Source of the DNA: JAWKIW01 sp046331175
GTDB taxonomy: Bacteria > Actinomycetota > Acidimicrobiia > Acidimicrobiales > Acidimicrobilacustridaceae
Reading direction: 5' to 3'
Length of the DNA stretch: 64,000 nucleotides
Assembly (NCBI GenBank): GCA_046331175.1
Contig: JAXLRI010000004.1
Location: 62,001-126,000, forward strand
In this document: positions 7,602-16,386 of the stretch, one piece after another
Numbering within the stretch: position 1 is the stretch's first letter
How the letters are laid out: the number at the start of each line of letters is the position of its first letter
Position numbers and translations under genes: made by a program
Notes under the pieces: generated by a model
What the model was told of the DNA's origin: nothing
Databases searched by the model: none
Seen by the model: only the letters and a program-made list of their open reading frames with translations

Positions 7602-8388
7602 GCGCCACCCCGACTCCACCGTGGCCATCTGCAGCCTGTTCCCCGACCTGCTCGGCACCTACGGCGACGGCGGCAACGCCCTCGTGCTGGCCAAGCGACT
7701 CGAGTGGCGCGGGATCCCCAGCCGCATCGTCGAGGTCGAGTCGGGTGCCCCCGTGCCCGAGACGGCCGACGTCTACCTGCTCGGCGGCGGCGAGGACGCC
7801 CCGCAGTCCGAGGCCGCCCGCGAGCTGGGGTCCGACGGCCCGCTGCACCGGGCCGTCGACACCGGCGCCGTGGTGCTGGCCGTGTGCGCCGGGATGCAGA
7901 TCACCGGGCGGGCGTTCCCGGACAACACCGGCGCCCCGGTGCCCGGGCTCGGCCTGCTCGACTGCGTGACGGTCAAGACCGACGAGCCCCGCGCCGTCGG
8001 CGAGCTGCTCGTGGCCGGCGACGAGGGCCTGGGCCTGCCCCCGCTCACCGGCTTCGAGAACCACGGAGGTCGCACCCGCCCCGGGCCCACCGCCCGCGTG
8101 TTCGGCCGGGTCGACGCCGGCGTGGGCAACGGCGACGGCACCGAGGGCGTGTGCGACCTGTCGGGTCGCGGCAAGGTCGTCGGCACCTACCTCCACGGTC
8201 CGGTCCTGGCCCGCAACCCGGCCCTCGCCGACCTCCTGCTCGGCTGGGTCGTCGGCGCCCCGTTGCCGGCCCTCGACGACGGGGACGCCGACGCGCTGCG
8301 CGCCGAGCGCCTCCGCGCCGTCGAGCAGGGCAACCTCGACGGCGTCGCCCACCGCACCTGGCGCGACCGCCTGCTGCGCCGCAGCTGA
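7594..8388 (+). CDS. gatD: Lipid II isoglutaminyl synthase, glutamine amidotransferase subunit GatD
   Basis: Class I CobB/CobQ-like glutaminase that supplies ammonia to MurT. 264 aa. The nucleophile Cys98 is in VVLAVCAGMQITG, and the catalytic His201 is in GTYLHGPVLARNP. The YLLGGGEDAPQ segment fits the family oxyanion region. GTG start inside the 3' end of murT (8-nt overlap), the usual fused-operon arrangement, so the subunits are made in equal amounts. Function is secure from motif plus partner. Confidence 0.95.
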   Translation: MAERHPDSTVAICSLFPDLLGTYGDGGNALVLAKRLEWRGIPSRIVEVESGAPVPETADVYLLGGGEDAPQSEAARELGSDGPLHRAVDTGAVVLAVCAGMQITGRAFPDNTGAPVPGLGLLDCVTVKTDEPRAVGELLVAGDEGLGLPPLTGFENHGGRTRPGPTARVFGRVDAGVGNGDGTEGVCDLSGRGKVVGTYLHGPVLARNPALADLLLGWVVGAPLPALDDGDADALRAERLRAVEQGNLDGVAHRTWRDRLLRRS

Positions 8389-8437
8389 CCGACCCCAGCA
8401 CGCCCGCCACCCGCACCGGCGGCCGTCGGACGACGCC

Positions 8438-8443
8438 TACGCT
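8438..8443 (+). promoter_or_regulatory. -10 box TACGCT
   Basis: TACGCT ends 9 nt before the ATG at 8453 of the hybrid kinase; there is almost no leader and no Shine-Dalgarno. Confidence 0.4.
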
Positions 8444-8452
8444 GGCGGGGCC

Positions 8453-10909
8453 ATGCGCCCCGCCGACCGCGACCCCATCGACGAGCGCACGGGCGTGCCA
8501 CCCGGCGCGGCGGAGCCCGCAGGTCGCGAGCGCGCCGACGAGCGCACGGGCGAGGCGAGGCCGGACGGCCTGCGCCTGACCGCCGGGATCCTCCCCCACG
8601 ACCCGTCGACCGTCGTGGACGCGGTCGGGGCGAACGCCGTCGAGGGCATCGTCGTCACCGACCCCCACGACCGCATCGCCTGGGTCAACGCCGCCGCCGC
8701 CGGGGCCCTCGGCTACACCCCCGACGAGGTCGTCGGGCGATCGATCTTCGAGGTGGTCCCGGCGGGCATCCGCCCCGTCCTGGAGGTGCACGCCATCGAG
8801 CGGCGGGCCGGGCGGAGCGGCCGCTACGTGCTGCCGGTCACCACCCCCGACGGTGGGCCCCGCACCATCGAGGTGTCGTCGACGCCACTGCTCGACGAGT
8901 CCGGTGCGTTCCTCGGCGCCGTCGCCCTCATGAGCGACGTGACCCAGCAGCGGCGCACCGCCGACGAGCTGCGGCAGCGGGAGGACTCGCTTCGCGCCAT
9001 CGCCGAGGCGGTGCCGTTCGGCGTGTTCGACATGGCCGCCGACGGGAGCGTGGAGTACGCCAACCCGTACCTCATCGCCATCTACCGGCTGTGGCCGATC
9101 GACGGGCCCCGGGCCGACTTCCTCGCCCAGGTCCACCCCGACGACCGGCCCCGCTGCATCGAGCAGTGGCAGGCCATCCAGCGCGACCGCGAGCCCGTCA
9201 CCATCCGGTACCGGATCGACGTCGGCGGTCGGATGCCCTGGTTCGAGTGCCAGATGGTGCCGGTGCTCGGCGAGCACGGCGAGGTGGCTCGGGTGGTGGG
9301 CACGCTGCGCGAGGTGGATGCCGAGGTCGAGCTGGCGCACCACCTCCGGGCCGCCCGCGATCGGGCCCTGGAGGCCTCTCGCCTCAAGTCGCACTTCCTC
9401 GCCACGGTGTCCCACGAGGTGCGGACGCCCCTGAACGGGATCGTCGGGCTCACCGAGCTGCTGCTGGCGACCGTCCTCGACCAGGAGCAGCGCGATCTCG
9501 GCGAATCGCTGCGCGCCTCGGCGGCGTCGCTCACCCGCCTCCTCGGCCACCTCCTCGGCCTGTCCGCCATCGAAGCGGGAGAGCTGCGCATCGAGCCGGT
9601 TCCGTTCGACCTGGCGGCGGTCGTGCGCGAGGCCGCCGAGGGGCCCGCCGCGCTGGCCGAGGCCAAGGGCGTGCGCCTCGCGGTGCACGGCGCCGACGCG
9701 CCGCTGCCCGTCCTCGGTCCGGCCGACCACCTGGCCACCGTGCTCGGCGAGCTCGTCGACAACGCCGTGCGGTTCACCAGCACGGGGGCCGTCGACGCGG
9801 TGGTCGAGGTGCTCGACGTCGACGACGACCGGCTCCGCGTCCGCATCGAGGTCGCCGACACCGGACGTGGCCTCAGCGGCGACGAGATCGGGCGCGCCCT
9901 CGAGCCCTTCGGGGCCACGCGCGGGACCGACCCCGACGCCGGCTCGGGGCTCGGCCTGGCCCTGGCCGGACGGCTGGTCGAGGTCCTGGGCTCGCGGTTG
10001 GAGGTCGACTCCCACCCCGGGACCGGCACCCGGTTCTGGTTCGTGCTCGACCTCGACACCCGGCCGGCGCACGACGCCCACGACGCGGGGGACGCCGGCG
10101 GCCCCGACCACCGATCGGCGGCGCCGGGGGCCGCGGCCGCCACCACCATCCGCACCGAGCCGCCGCGGGTGCTGCTGGCCGAGGACAACGCCGTCAACCA
10201 GCGGGTCGCCGCCGCCGTGCTCGAGCGGCTCGGCTGCGTCGTCGACCTCGCCGCCGACGGCGAGGAGGCGGTCGCGGCAGGGGCCGCCCGCACCTACGAC
10301 GCGATCCTCATGGACTGCCAGATGCCGCGGCTCGACGGGTTCGACGCCACCCGTGCCCTCCGCGCCGACAGCCCGAACGCATCCACACCGATCATCGCCG
10401 TCACCGCCGGGGCCACCGCCGCCGACCGCGAGCACGCCGCCCTGGCCGGCATGGACGACTACCTCACCAAGCCGTTCACGATCCGCGAGCTGGCCGACCT
10501 GCTCGAGCGACACGGGGTGGCGTTGCCCGCCTCGGCCCCGCCCCCGGCGGCGCCCGGCGAGGCGGTGCTCGACGAGGCCCGGCTGGCCGAGTACGCCGCC
10601 ATCCCCGGCGCCGACGGCCTCCGACTGCTCGACGAGGTCGTCGAGGTGTTCACCGCCACCGTGCCACCGCTCCTCGACCGGCTCCAGATCGAGGTCGGCG
10701 CCGGCGACCTCGATCGGGCGCGGTGGTCCGCCCACGAGCTGCAGGCCGCGGCGGCGGGGCTCGGCGCCCCGGCCCTGGCGGCGGCCGCCGCCCGCGTCCG
10801 CGACGCCTGTGCCGACGGCTCCGCGACCCGTGCCGCCACGCTGCTGCCGGCGGTGGGCACGCGCCTCGCCACGACCCTCACCGCCGTCGAGTCCCGGGTC
10901 CGCCGGTGA
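8453..10909 (+). CDS. Hybrid sensor histidine kinase (PAS-PAS-HisKA-HATPase-REC-Hpt)
   Basis: 818-aa soluble phosphorelay protein without transmembrane segments. Domains: PAS about 50-165, PAS about 180-290, HisKA with the phosphorylatable His321 in ATVSHEVRTPLNGI, HATPase with DTGRGL and GSGLGLALA boxes (to about 545), receiver about 570-690 with acceptor Asp621 in LMDCQMP and the conserved Lys in DDYLTKPF, and a C-terminal Hpt domain with His761 in SAHELQAAAAGLGA. The usual Hpt motif is AHxLKG; here Lys and Gly are replaced by Gln and Ala, so phosphotransfer efficiency is uncertain. It probably senses a cytoplasmic ligand or redox state through PAS. First gene of a coupled three-gene unit. 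Confidence 0.92.
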   Translation: MRPADRDPIDERTGVPPGAAEPAGRERADERTGEARPDGLRLTAGILPHDPSTVVDAVGANAVEGIVVTDPHDRIAWVNAAAAGALGYTPDEVVGRSIFEVVPAGIRPVLEVHAIERRAGRSGRYVLPVTTPDGGPRTIEVSSTPLLDESGAFLGAVALMSDVTQQRRTADELRQREDSLRAIAEAVPFGVFDMAADGSVEYANPYLIAIYRLWPIDGPRADFLAQVHPDDRPRCIEQWQAIQRDREPVTIRYRIDVGGRMPWFECQMVPVLGEHGEVARVVGTLREVDAEVELAHHLRAARDRALEASRLKSHFLATVSHEVRTPLNGIVGLTELLLATVLDQEQRDLGESLRASAASLTRLLGHLLGLSAIEAGELRIEPVPFDLAAVVREAAEGPAALAEAKGVRLAVHGADAPLPVLGPADHLATVLGELVDNAVRFTSTGAVDAVVEVLDVDDDRLRVRIEVADTGRGLSGDEIGRALEPFGATRGTDPDAGSGLGLALAGRLVEVLGSRLEVDSHPGTGTRFWFVLDLDTRPAHDAHDAGDAGGPDHRSAAPGAAAATTIRTEPPRVLLAEDNAVNQRVAAAVLERLGCVVDLAADGEEAVAAGAARTYDAILMDCQMPRLDGFDATRALRADSPNASTPIIAVTAGATAADREHAALAGMDDYLTKPFTIRELADLLERHGVALPASAPPPAAPGEAVLDEARLAEYAAIPGADGLRLLDEVVEVFTATVPPLLDRLQIEVGAGDLDRARWSAHELQAAAAGLGAPALAAAAARVRDACADGSATRAATLLPAVGTRLATTLTAVESRVRR

Positions 10910-11550
10910 CCGGACCGCCGGGAGCCGACGGTCCGCAGCCGGACGCCGAGCCCGTGCGCGTGTGCTTCGTGTGCCTCGGCAACATCTGCCGCTCCCCCAC
11001 CGCCGAGGCGGTGATGGCCCGCCTCGTGCGCGACGCCGGGCTCGACGGCCGGATCGAGGTCGACTCGGCCGGCACCGGCGGCTGGCACGTCGGCGATCCG
11101 CCCGACGACCGGGCCCGGGCCGAGGCCCGCCGGCGGGGCATCGAGATGTCCAGCCGCGCCCGCCAGCTCCACGTGGGCGACCTCGCCTTCTTCGACCTGG
11201 TGGTCGCCATGGACCGCCGCAACCTCGCCGACGTCCACGACCTCGCCCTCGAGCCTGCCCACCGCGACAAGGTCGTGCTGCTGCGGACCTTCGACCCCGC
11301 CACCGCAGACGAGGCGGCCGACACCGACGCCCTCGACGTCCCCGATCCCTACTACGGCGGACCCGACGGGTTCGCCCGGGTGTTCGACCTCGTCGAGGCG
11401 GCGTGCCGAGGCCTGCTCGCCCACCTCGAGGAGCAGCACCTCGGCACCGACGCCGATCCCGCCGTCTCCGATCCCAACGCCTCCGATCCCGACGACGCCG
11501 ATCCCGACGACGCCGATCCTGACGAGGCCGGCGGCCCGGCCACCCGGTGA
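10906..11550 (+). CDS. Low-molecular-weight protein-tyrosine phosphatase
   Basis: 214 aa. The P-loop C23-LGNIC-R29-S is the CX5RS active site, and the general acid Asp lies in VPDPYYGG near residue 146. The fold from about 17 to 185 has normal length for the family; a C-terminal Asp-rich tail with repeated SDPDDADPDDADPD follows and is unusual. The GTG start overlaps the kinase stop (GTGA), and the next gene overlaps in the same way, so it is co-translated with the hybrid kinase. It may act on phosphotyrosine or, as some actinobacterial members do, on phosphoarginine or a sugar phosphate; the sequence cannot tell. Confidence 0.92.
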   Translation: MTGPPGADGPQPDAEPVRVCFVCLGNICRSPTAEAVMARLVRDAGLDGRIEVDSAGTGGWHVGDPPDDRARAEARRRGIEMSSRARQLHVGDLAFFDLVVAMDRRNLADVHDLALEPAHRDKVVLLRTFDPATADEAADTDALDVPDPYYGGPDGFARVFDLVEAACRGLLAHLEEQHLGTDADPAVSDPNASDPDDADPDDADPDEAGGPATR

Positions 11551-12428
11551 CGCCGAGGGCGAGCGAGCCGGACGACGTCGTGGCGGCCGCCGCCCGCGTG
11601 CTCGGCGAGCGGGTCGTCGACCTCGCGCCGATCGCGGGCGGAGACACCAGCCGGGCGTTCCGGGCCACCACCGCCGGCGGCCGGCCCGCCTTCGTGAAGG
11701 CCCACGACCCCGAGCCGGCCGGCCTGCTGGCCGCCGAGGCGCACGGACTGGCCTGGTTGGCGGCGGCCGCCGCGGTGCGGGTGCCGGCCGTGCTCGGCCT
11801 CGACCACGATGGCCCCCGGCCGGTGCTCGTGCTCGAGTGGATCGAGCCGGGTGCACCCGCCCGCGACCACGACGAGGTGCTCGGCCGAGGCCTCGCGGCG
11901 CAGCACGCCACCGGCGCCCCGGCGTTCGGGCTCGACCGCGACGGCTTCATCGGGCCGCTGCCGCTCGACAACGCTCCGGCCGACGACTGGCCGACCTTCT
12001 ACGCCGAGCGGCGCATCCGGCCCCTGCTGCGGATCGCGACCGACCGGGGCCGCCTCGACCCCGACACCGTGGCCGCCGTCGACCACGTGGCGGACCACCT
12101 CCCCGACCTCGCCGGCCCGCCGGAGCCACCCGCCCGGCTCCACGGCGACCTGTGGGGCGGCAACGCCCTGGTCGACGCCGACGGACGGCCGGTGCTCGTC
12201 GACCCGGCCGCCCACGGCGGCCATCGCGAGGTCGACCTGGCGATGATGCGGCTGTTCGGCGGCTTCGGCCCGAGGACCTTCGCCGCCTACGCCGAGGCCG
12301 CACCGCTGGGCGACGGGCACGAGGACCGCATCGCCCTCTGGCAGCTGCACCCGCTGCTGGTGCACGCCGTGCTGTTCGGGGGCCGCTACGCCCGGTCGGT
12401 GGCCGCGGCCGCGAAGCGGTACCGCTGA
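11547..12428 (+). CDS. Fructosamine kinase family protein
   Basis: 293-aa kinase of the fructosamine-3-kinase/aminoglycoside-phosphotransferase fold. The N-lobe has the Gly-containing IAGGDTSRAFRA and Lys in PAFVKAH. The catalytic loop is ARLHGDLWGGNALVD, and the metal-binding Asp is in VLVDPAAHGGHREVDLAM, a segment characteristic of fructosamine kinases. It would phosphorylate Amadori products so that they decay (protein deglycation). GTG start overlapping the phosphatase stop by 4 nt. The three-gene unit (kinase, LMW-PTP, fructosamine kinase) is a common pairing of the last two genes in actinobacteria. Confidence 0.9.
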   Translation: MTPRASEPDDVVAAAARVLGERVVDLAPIAGGDTSRAFRATTAGGRPAFVKAHDPEPAGLLAAEAHGLAWLAAAAAVRVPAVLGLDHDGPRPVLVLEWIEPGAPARDHDEVLGRGLAAQHATGAPAFGLDRDGFIGPLPLDNAPADDWPTFYAERRIRPLLRIATDRGRLDPDTVAAVDHVADHLPDLAGPPEPPARLHGDLWGGNALVDADGRPVLVDPAAHGGHREVDLAMMRLFGGFGPRTFAAYAEAAPLGDGHEDRIALWQLHPLLVHAVLFGGRYARSVAAAAKRYR

Positions 12429-12608
12429 CCGGGACCGGGCCAGCCGACGTCGCGACCGCGGAACGCGCGAGTCTTCGACCGACTGGACGCGGACCGCGCT
12501 CGAGCGCCGGCGACGGCAGCGCGACTCCGGGCCGGGTCGACCCTCCTGGCTCGCTCGGCCCACGTCGCCTGCGGCCCTCCGGCCCTGTCGTCCGGCCCGG
12601 TGCCTCCG

Positions 12609-12614
12609 TACGGT
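12609..12614 (+). promoter_or_regulatory. -10 box TACGGT, leaderless start
   Basis: TACGGT lies exactly 6 nt before the ATG at 12621. This decides the start against the GTG at 12600, which lies upstream of the box. The preceding 12429-12608 holds no gene that I can support. Confidence 0.5.
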
Positions 12615-12620
12615 GAAGAC

Positions 12621-15600
12621 ATGCGGACGGCGCCCACCGTCAGGTCCGAGGACCAGGTGTGGGCCCCGACGGACCAAACCCCGCAGCCACGACCGGGGCT
12701 CGTCCGCATCGGGGTCGGGTGCCTCGCGGCCGCCGTGGGTCTGGCCGTCGTGCTCGCCGTGGTCGTAGCCACGACCGACGCCACGGCCTCCGACGCCGCG
12801 ACCGATGTGCTGTGGAGCACATCGATGCTCCTGTCGGCGGCGGCGATCGCGTTCGGGGTGCTCGGGCGTCGCCCGGCGAGCCGCGCCTGGTGGCTCGTGG
12901 TCGCAGGGACCACCTTGACGGGTGTCACGGGCCTGGCGGAAGGGGTCCTGCCCCGCAGCAGCTGGAGCGTTGCCACCGTCCCGGTCGCCGCCAGCGGCTA
13001 CCTGGTCGCCTTCACGTTGCTGCTCATCGGCATCGCCAAGGTCGGCACCGACGGGCGGGCCGGCCCCGGCCGGCGCGGTGCCCGGCTCGACGCCGCCCTC
13101 CTGGCGGCGGTCTCGATGTTCCTGGTCGGCTTCCTGGTCGTCGAGCCGGCCCTGCACGGCCGTTCGCCGTCGCCCGACCAGATCGTCTCGGGGGTGTACC
13201 TGCTGGCGAGCGTCGCCGTGGCCGCCGGCGCCTTCACGACGCTCGGCCGCGCCGCCGCCCGCACCCGCAGCGGTCGCCTGGTGTTCGCCTCCGCCGCCGC
13301 GCTGGTGATCGGCAATGCCGTCGCCCTCCTGGAGCTGCTCGGCGGCGAGCAGCGGGCCTCGCTCATCCCCTTCACCACCGCTGGCGTCCTCGTCGCCGCG
13401 GCGGCGCTCGATCGCTCGGTGACCAGGATCGGTGGGGCCGACTTCCCCGCTCGACCTCTGCGCACGACCACCTTCCTCGGGTACGGCCTCGCCCTCGTGG
13501 GCCCACCACTGCTCATCGCGCTCGTCCAGACCACCTCCGGCCGCCGGGATTCCTGGTTCGCCGTCGAGCTGGTCGCCTACACGTTGGTCACCGGGCTCCT
13601 CGTGTTCGCCCGTGTGCAGGTGCTCCTGGAGGAGGCGCAGCGCACCGACGAGCGCTACCGGCAGTACTTCGCCACCCCCGCAGTCGGCCTGGCCGTCATG
13701 GGAACCGATCGCAGGCTCATCGACGTGAACGATCGGCTGTGCGAGCTGATGGGGATCGAGCGCGATCGACTCGTCGGGGCCCGGGTCGCCGACATCACCC
13801 ATCCCGACGACCTCGCCCGCGACGTCGAGGCGTTCGGCCGCATGCTGCGCCGGGAGACCGACGGCTACACGATCGAGAAGCGCTACGTCCGCCCGGACGG
13901 CTCGTGGTGGTACGCCGCCGTGTCGGTACGAGCCGTGCGCACGCCGGCCGGCAGCCTCGACTACGCCCTCGGCGTGATCGACGACATCACCGACCGCAAG
14001 CTGGCCGAGGACCGGCTCGCCGAGCACCTGGTGCTGCAGGACAAGGTGACCGGCATCGTCGAGCGGTTCGTCGGCGTCGACGAGCTCGAGCTGGGCCACG
14101 CGATCGATCGGGCGCTCACCGAGCTGGTGCTGGCCCTGGGCGCCGACGCCGCCATCATCCTCGAGATCGACAGCGAGCAGATCACGGCCACCCACGAGTG
14201 GGCCCGGCCCGACCTCCCCCGGTACGGCGCGCTGATCGACCGGCTGCCGCTGGCCGACTACCTGACCACGCTCGAGCACCTGCGCGTCCACCGGGTGCTG
14301 GTCGTCGACGAGGCGCGCGGGTTCCCCGACGGGTTCACCGCCGAGGAGGCCCTGCGGCTGCGGATGCCCGGCTTCCCGGCGAGCATCACCGTGCCGCTCC
14401 TCGTGCGCGGCGACCACCTGCTCGGCGCCCTCACCATCAGCTCCCGCGAGGACGCGCTGCAGTGGAGCGAGGAGACGGTCGACCTCGTGCGCACGGTGGC
14501 CGGCGCCATCGGCCAGGCCATCGATCGCGGCCGCATCGGCACCCGGTTGTCGGCCACCGAGGCGCGCTACCGGTCGGTGGTCGAGGCGGCCTCCGACGCC
14601 ATCCTCACCGTCGGCGGCGGCGGCGTCGTCGGCACCTTCAGCGGTGCCGCCGAGAACATGTTCGGGTACCAGGCCGACCAGATGGTCGGACGGTCCGCCA
14701 TCGAGCTGGTGGCCCCGACCGAGCGCGACCTCGTGGTCGACCGGCTCCGCGAGTGGGTCGGCGAGCACTCGGTCATCGACCGGGCCAGCCTCACCTTCAC
14801 CGCCCGCCGCAAGGACGGCTTCGAGTTCCCCGCCGAGCTCACGATCGGCCGGATGGAGCTGCCCGAGGGCGCCCGCTACACCGTCGTGATCCGCGACGTG
14901 TCCGAGCACAAGGCGCTCGAGGACGAGCTGCTCGACCGGGCGACCCACGACCCGCTCACCGGCCTCGCCAACCGCCACCTCTTCCTCCAGGAGCTCAGCC
15001 GGGTCCTGTCGACGGCGGACCGCCGGGGCCGGTCGCCGGCGGTGATCTACGTCGACCTCGACCGGTTCAAGGTCATCAACGACAGCCTCGGCCACGCCGT
15101 CGGCGACCGGCTCCTCGAGGTCATCGCCGACCGCATCCGCAGCACGGTCCGCGGGAGCGACGTGGCGGCTCGCCTCGGCGGCGACGAGTTCTCGGTCATC
15201 GCCCGCGACGCCTCCAGCCTCGAGGCGTGGGCGCTGGCCGGGCGGCTGCTCGACGCCATCGGCCAACCCGTCGACCTCGGCGACGCCACCGTGGTGGTGA
15301 CCGCCAGCATCGGCATCGTCATCGGCGGGCCCACCAGCACGGCCGAGGACATGCTGCGCGACGCCGACGCCTCGATGTACCGGGCCAAGGAGACGGGGCG
15401 CAACCGCATCGTCGAGTTCAGCCAGGAGGTTCGCGACGAGGCGCTGAGCCGGTTGATCGTCGAGTCCGAGCTGCGCGACGCCCTGGCGCGTGGCGAGCTC
15501 GTCCTGCACTACCAGCCACAGGTCGACGTGGACGACCTCGGCATCCAGGGCGTCGAGGCGCTGCTGCGCTGGCAGCACCCCACCCGCGGGCTCCTGCTCC

Positions 15601-16286
15601 CCGGCGCGTTCATCGACGTGGCCGAGGAGACCAGGCTCGGGCTGCTGATCGACCGCTGGGTCCTGGCCGAGGGCATCCGCCAGGCCGGAGCGTGGGCGAG
15701 CCAAGGGCTCCCCATCTCGGTGTGGATCAACCTCTCCCCCGCCCTCCTCGCCGACCCCTCGCTGCCCCGCCTGGTGAGCGAGACCCTCGCCGAGCACGGG
15801 GTCCCGCCCAGCCGCTTCGGGATCGAGGTCACCGAGCGCTCGTTGCTCGGCGACCTCGACAAGGCGGCTCGGGGCATCGCGGCGCTGCGCGACGCCGGGG
15901 TCCGCGCCGCCATCGACGACTTCGGCACCGGCCTGTCGTCGCTGACGTGGATCCAGCGCCTGCAGATCGACACCCTGAAGATCGACCGGTCCTTCGTCGC
16001 CGGCCTCACCAGCAACGACGACGACGCCGCCATCGTGGCCGCCGTCATCTCCCTCGCCCACTCGCTCGGCATGACGGCGCTGGCCGAGGGCGTCGAGACC
16101 GACGAGCAGCTCGCTGTGCTGCGCGGGCTGGGGTGCGACGAGCTGCAGGGCTTCCTGGTGTCGCCCGCCGTGGTGCCCACCGAGATCGAGCAGCGCTGGG
16201 CGAGCGCCCGCGGTGCGCCGCCGGGGCCCCTCGGCTCGCCCGCGCACCCCGCCCGCCGCCCCGCCACGGTCCGATCCGGCTGCTGA
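12621..16286 (+). CDS. Membrane-bound diguanylate cyclase/phosphodiesterase (PAS-GAF-PAS-GGDEF-EAL)
   Basis: 1221-aa c-di-GMP turnover protein. The first 330 residues hold about ten hydrophobic helices in a membrane sensor. Then follow a PAS domain (about 345-460, ERYRQYFATP...), a GAF-like region (about 480-635), a second PAS (about 645-760), GGDEF (RLGGDEF near residue 854, intact active site) and EAL (GVEALLRW near residue 979, intact; DDFGTGLSSL and the later LAEGVET motif also present). Both catalytic signatures are intact, so either or both activities are possible. The gene is monocistronic with its own leaderless promoter. Confidence 0.93.
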   Translation: MRTAPTVRSEDQVWAPTDQTPQPRPGLVRIGVGCLAAAVGLAVVLAVVVATTDATASDAATDVLWSTSMLLSAAAIAFGVLGRRPASRAWWLVVAGTTLTGVTGLAEGVLPRSSWSVATVPVAASGYLVAFTLLLIGIAKVGTDGRAGPGRRGARLDAALLAAVSMFLVGFLVVEPALHGRSPSPDQIVSGVYLLASVAVAAGAFTTLGRAAARTRSGRLVFASAAALVIGNAVALLELLGGEQRASLIPFTTAGVLVAAAALDRSVTRIGGADFPARPLRTTTFLGYGLALVGPPLLIALVQTTSGRRDSWFAVELVAYTLVTGLLVFARVQVLLEEAQRTDERYRQYFATPAVGLAVMGTDRRLIDVNDRLCELMGIERDRLVGARVADITHPDDLARDVEAFGRMLRRETDGYTIEKRYVRPDGSWWYAAVSVRAVRTPAGSLDYALGVIDDITDRKLAEDRLAEHLVLQDKVTGIVERFVGVDELELGHAIDRALTELVLALGADAAIILEIDSEQITATHEWARPDLPRYGALIDRLPLADYLTTLEHLRVHRVLVVDEARGFPDGFTAEEALRLRMPGFPASITVPLLVRGDHLLGALTISSREDALQWSEETVDLVRTVAGAIGQAIDRGRIGTRLSATEARYRSVVEAASDAILTVGGGGVVGTFSGAAENMFGYQADQMVGRSAIELVAPTERDLVVDRLREWVGEHSVIDRASLTFTARRKDGFEFPAELTIGRMELPEGARYTVVIRDVSEHKALEDELLDRATHDPLTGLANRHLFLQELSRVLSTADRRGRSPAVIYVDLDRFKVINDSLGHAVGDRLLEVIADRIRSTVRGSDVAARLGGDEFSVIARDASSLEAWALAGRLLDAIGQPVDLGDATVVVTASIGIVIGGPTSTAEDMLRDADASMYRAKETGRNRIVEFSQEVRDEALSRLIVESELRDALARGELVLHYQPQVDVDDLGIQGVEALLRWQHPTRGLLLPGAFIDVAEETRLGLLIDRWVLAEGIRQAGAWASQGLPISVWINLSPALLADPSLPRLVSETLAEHGVPPSRFGIEVTERSLLGDLDKAARGIAALRDAGVRAAIDDFGTGLSSLTWIQRLQIDTLKIDRSFVAGLTSNDDDAAIVAAVISLAHSLGMTALAEGVETDEQLAVLRGLGCDELQGFLVSPAVVPTEIEQRWASARGAPPGPLGSPAHPARRPATVRSGC

Positions 16287-16317
16287 CCCGAGCGAGCCGA
16301 CCGGCGACGACGATTCC

Positions 16318-16330
16318 TGACGGGTCGTCA
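16318..16330. promoter_or_regulatory. Palindromic operator TGACGGGTCGTCA
   Basis: Perfect 13-bp odd palindrome TGACG-GGT-CGTCA placed just upstream of the -10 box TAGCGT (16339-16344) of the LLM oxidoreductase gene. It shares the core TGACG-NNN-CGTCA with the operator at 24101-24119, suggesting one TetR-type regulator for both genes. Confidence 0.55.
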
Positions 16331-16338
16331 TGGACCGG

Positions 16339-16344
16339 TAGCGT
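16339..16344 (+). promoter_or_regulatory. -10 box TAGCGT of the LLM oxidoreductase gene
   Basis: TAGCGT is followed by a leader of about 35 nt carrying the Shine-Dalgarno GAGGGGAGGA before the GTG at 16387. Confidence 0.45.
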
Positions 16345-16386
16345 GGCGGGGCCGGCGCCGACGGGTGGCGGCGAGGGGAGGACGTC

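Noticed and set aside
8045..11971. A 1308-codon minus-strand reading frame
   Set aside because: Antisense to gatD, the hybrid kinase and neighbours; composition is shadow-like and no motif is present.
11352..16331. A 1659-codon minus-strand reading frame opposite the LMW-PTP, fructosamine-kinase and GGDEF-EAL genes
   Set aside because: It is a GC-bias shadow: the plus-strand frames carry intact catalytic motifs, and this frame is low-complexity Gly/Arg/Val without domains.
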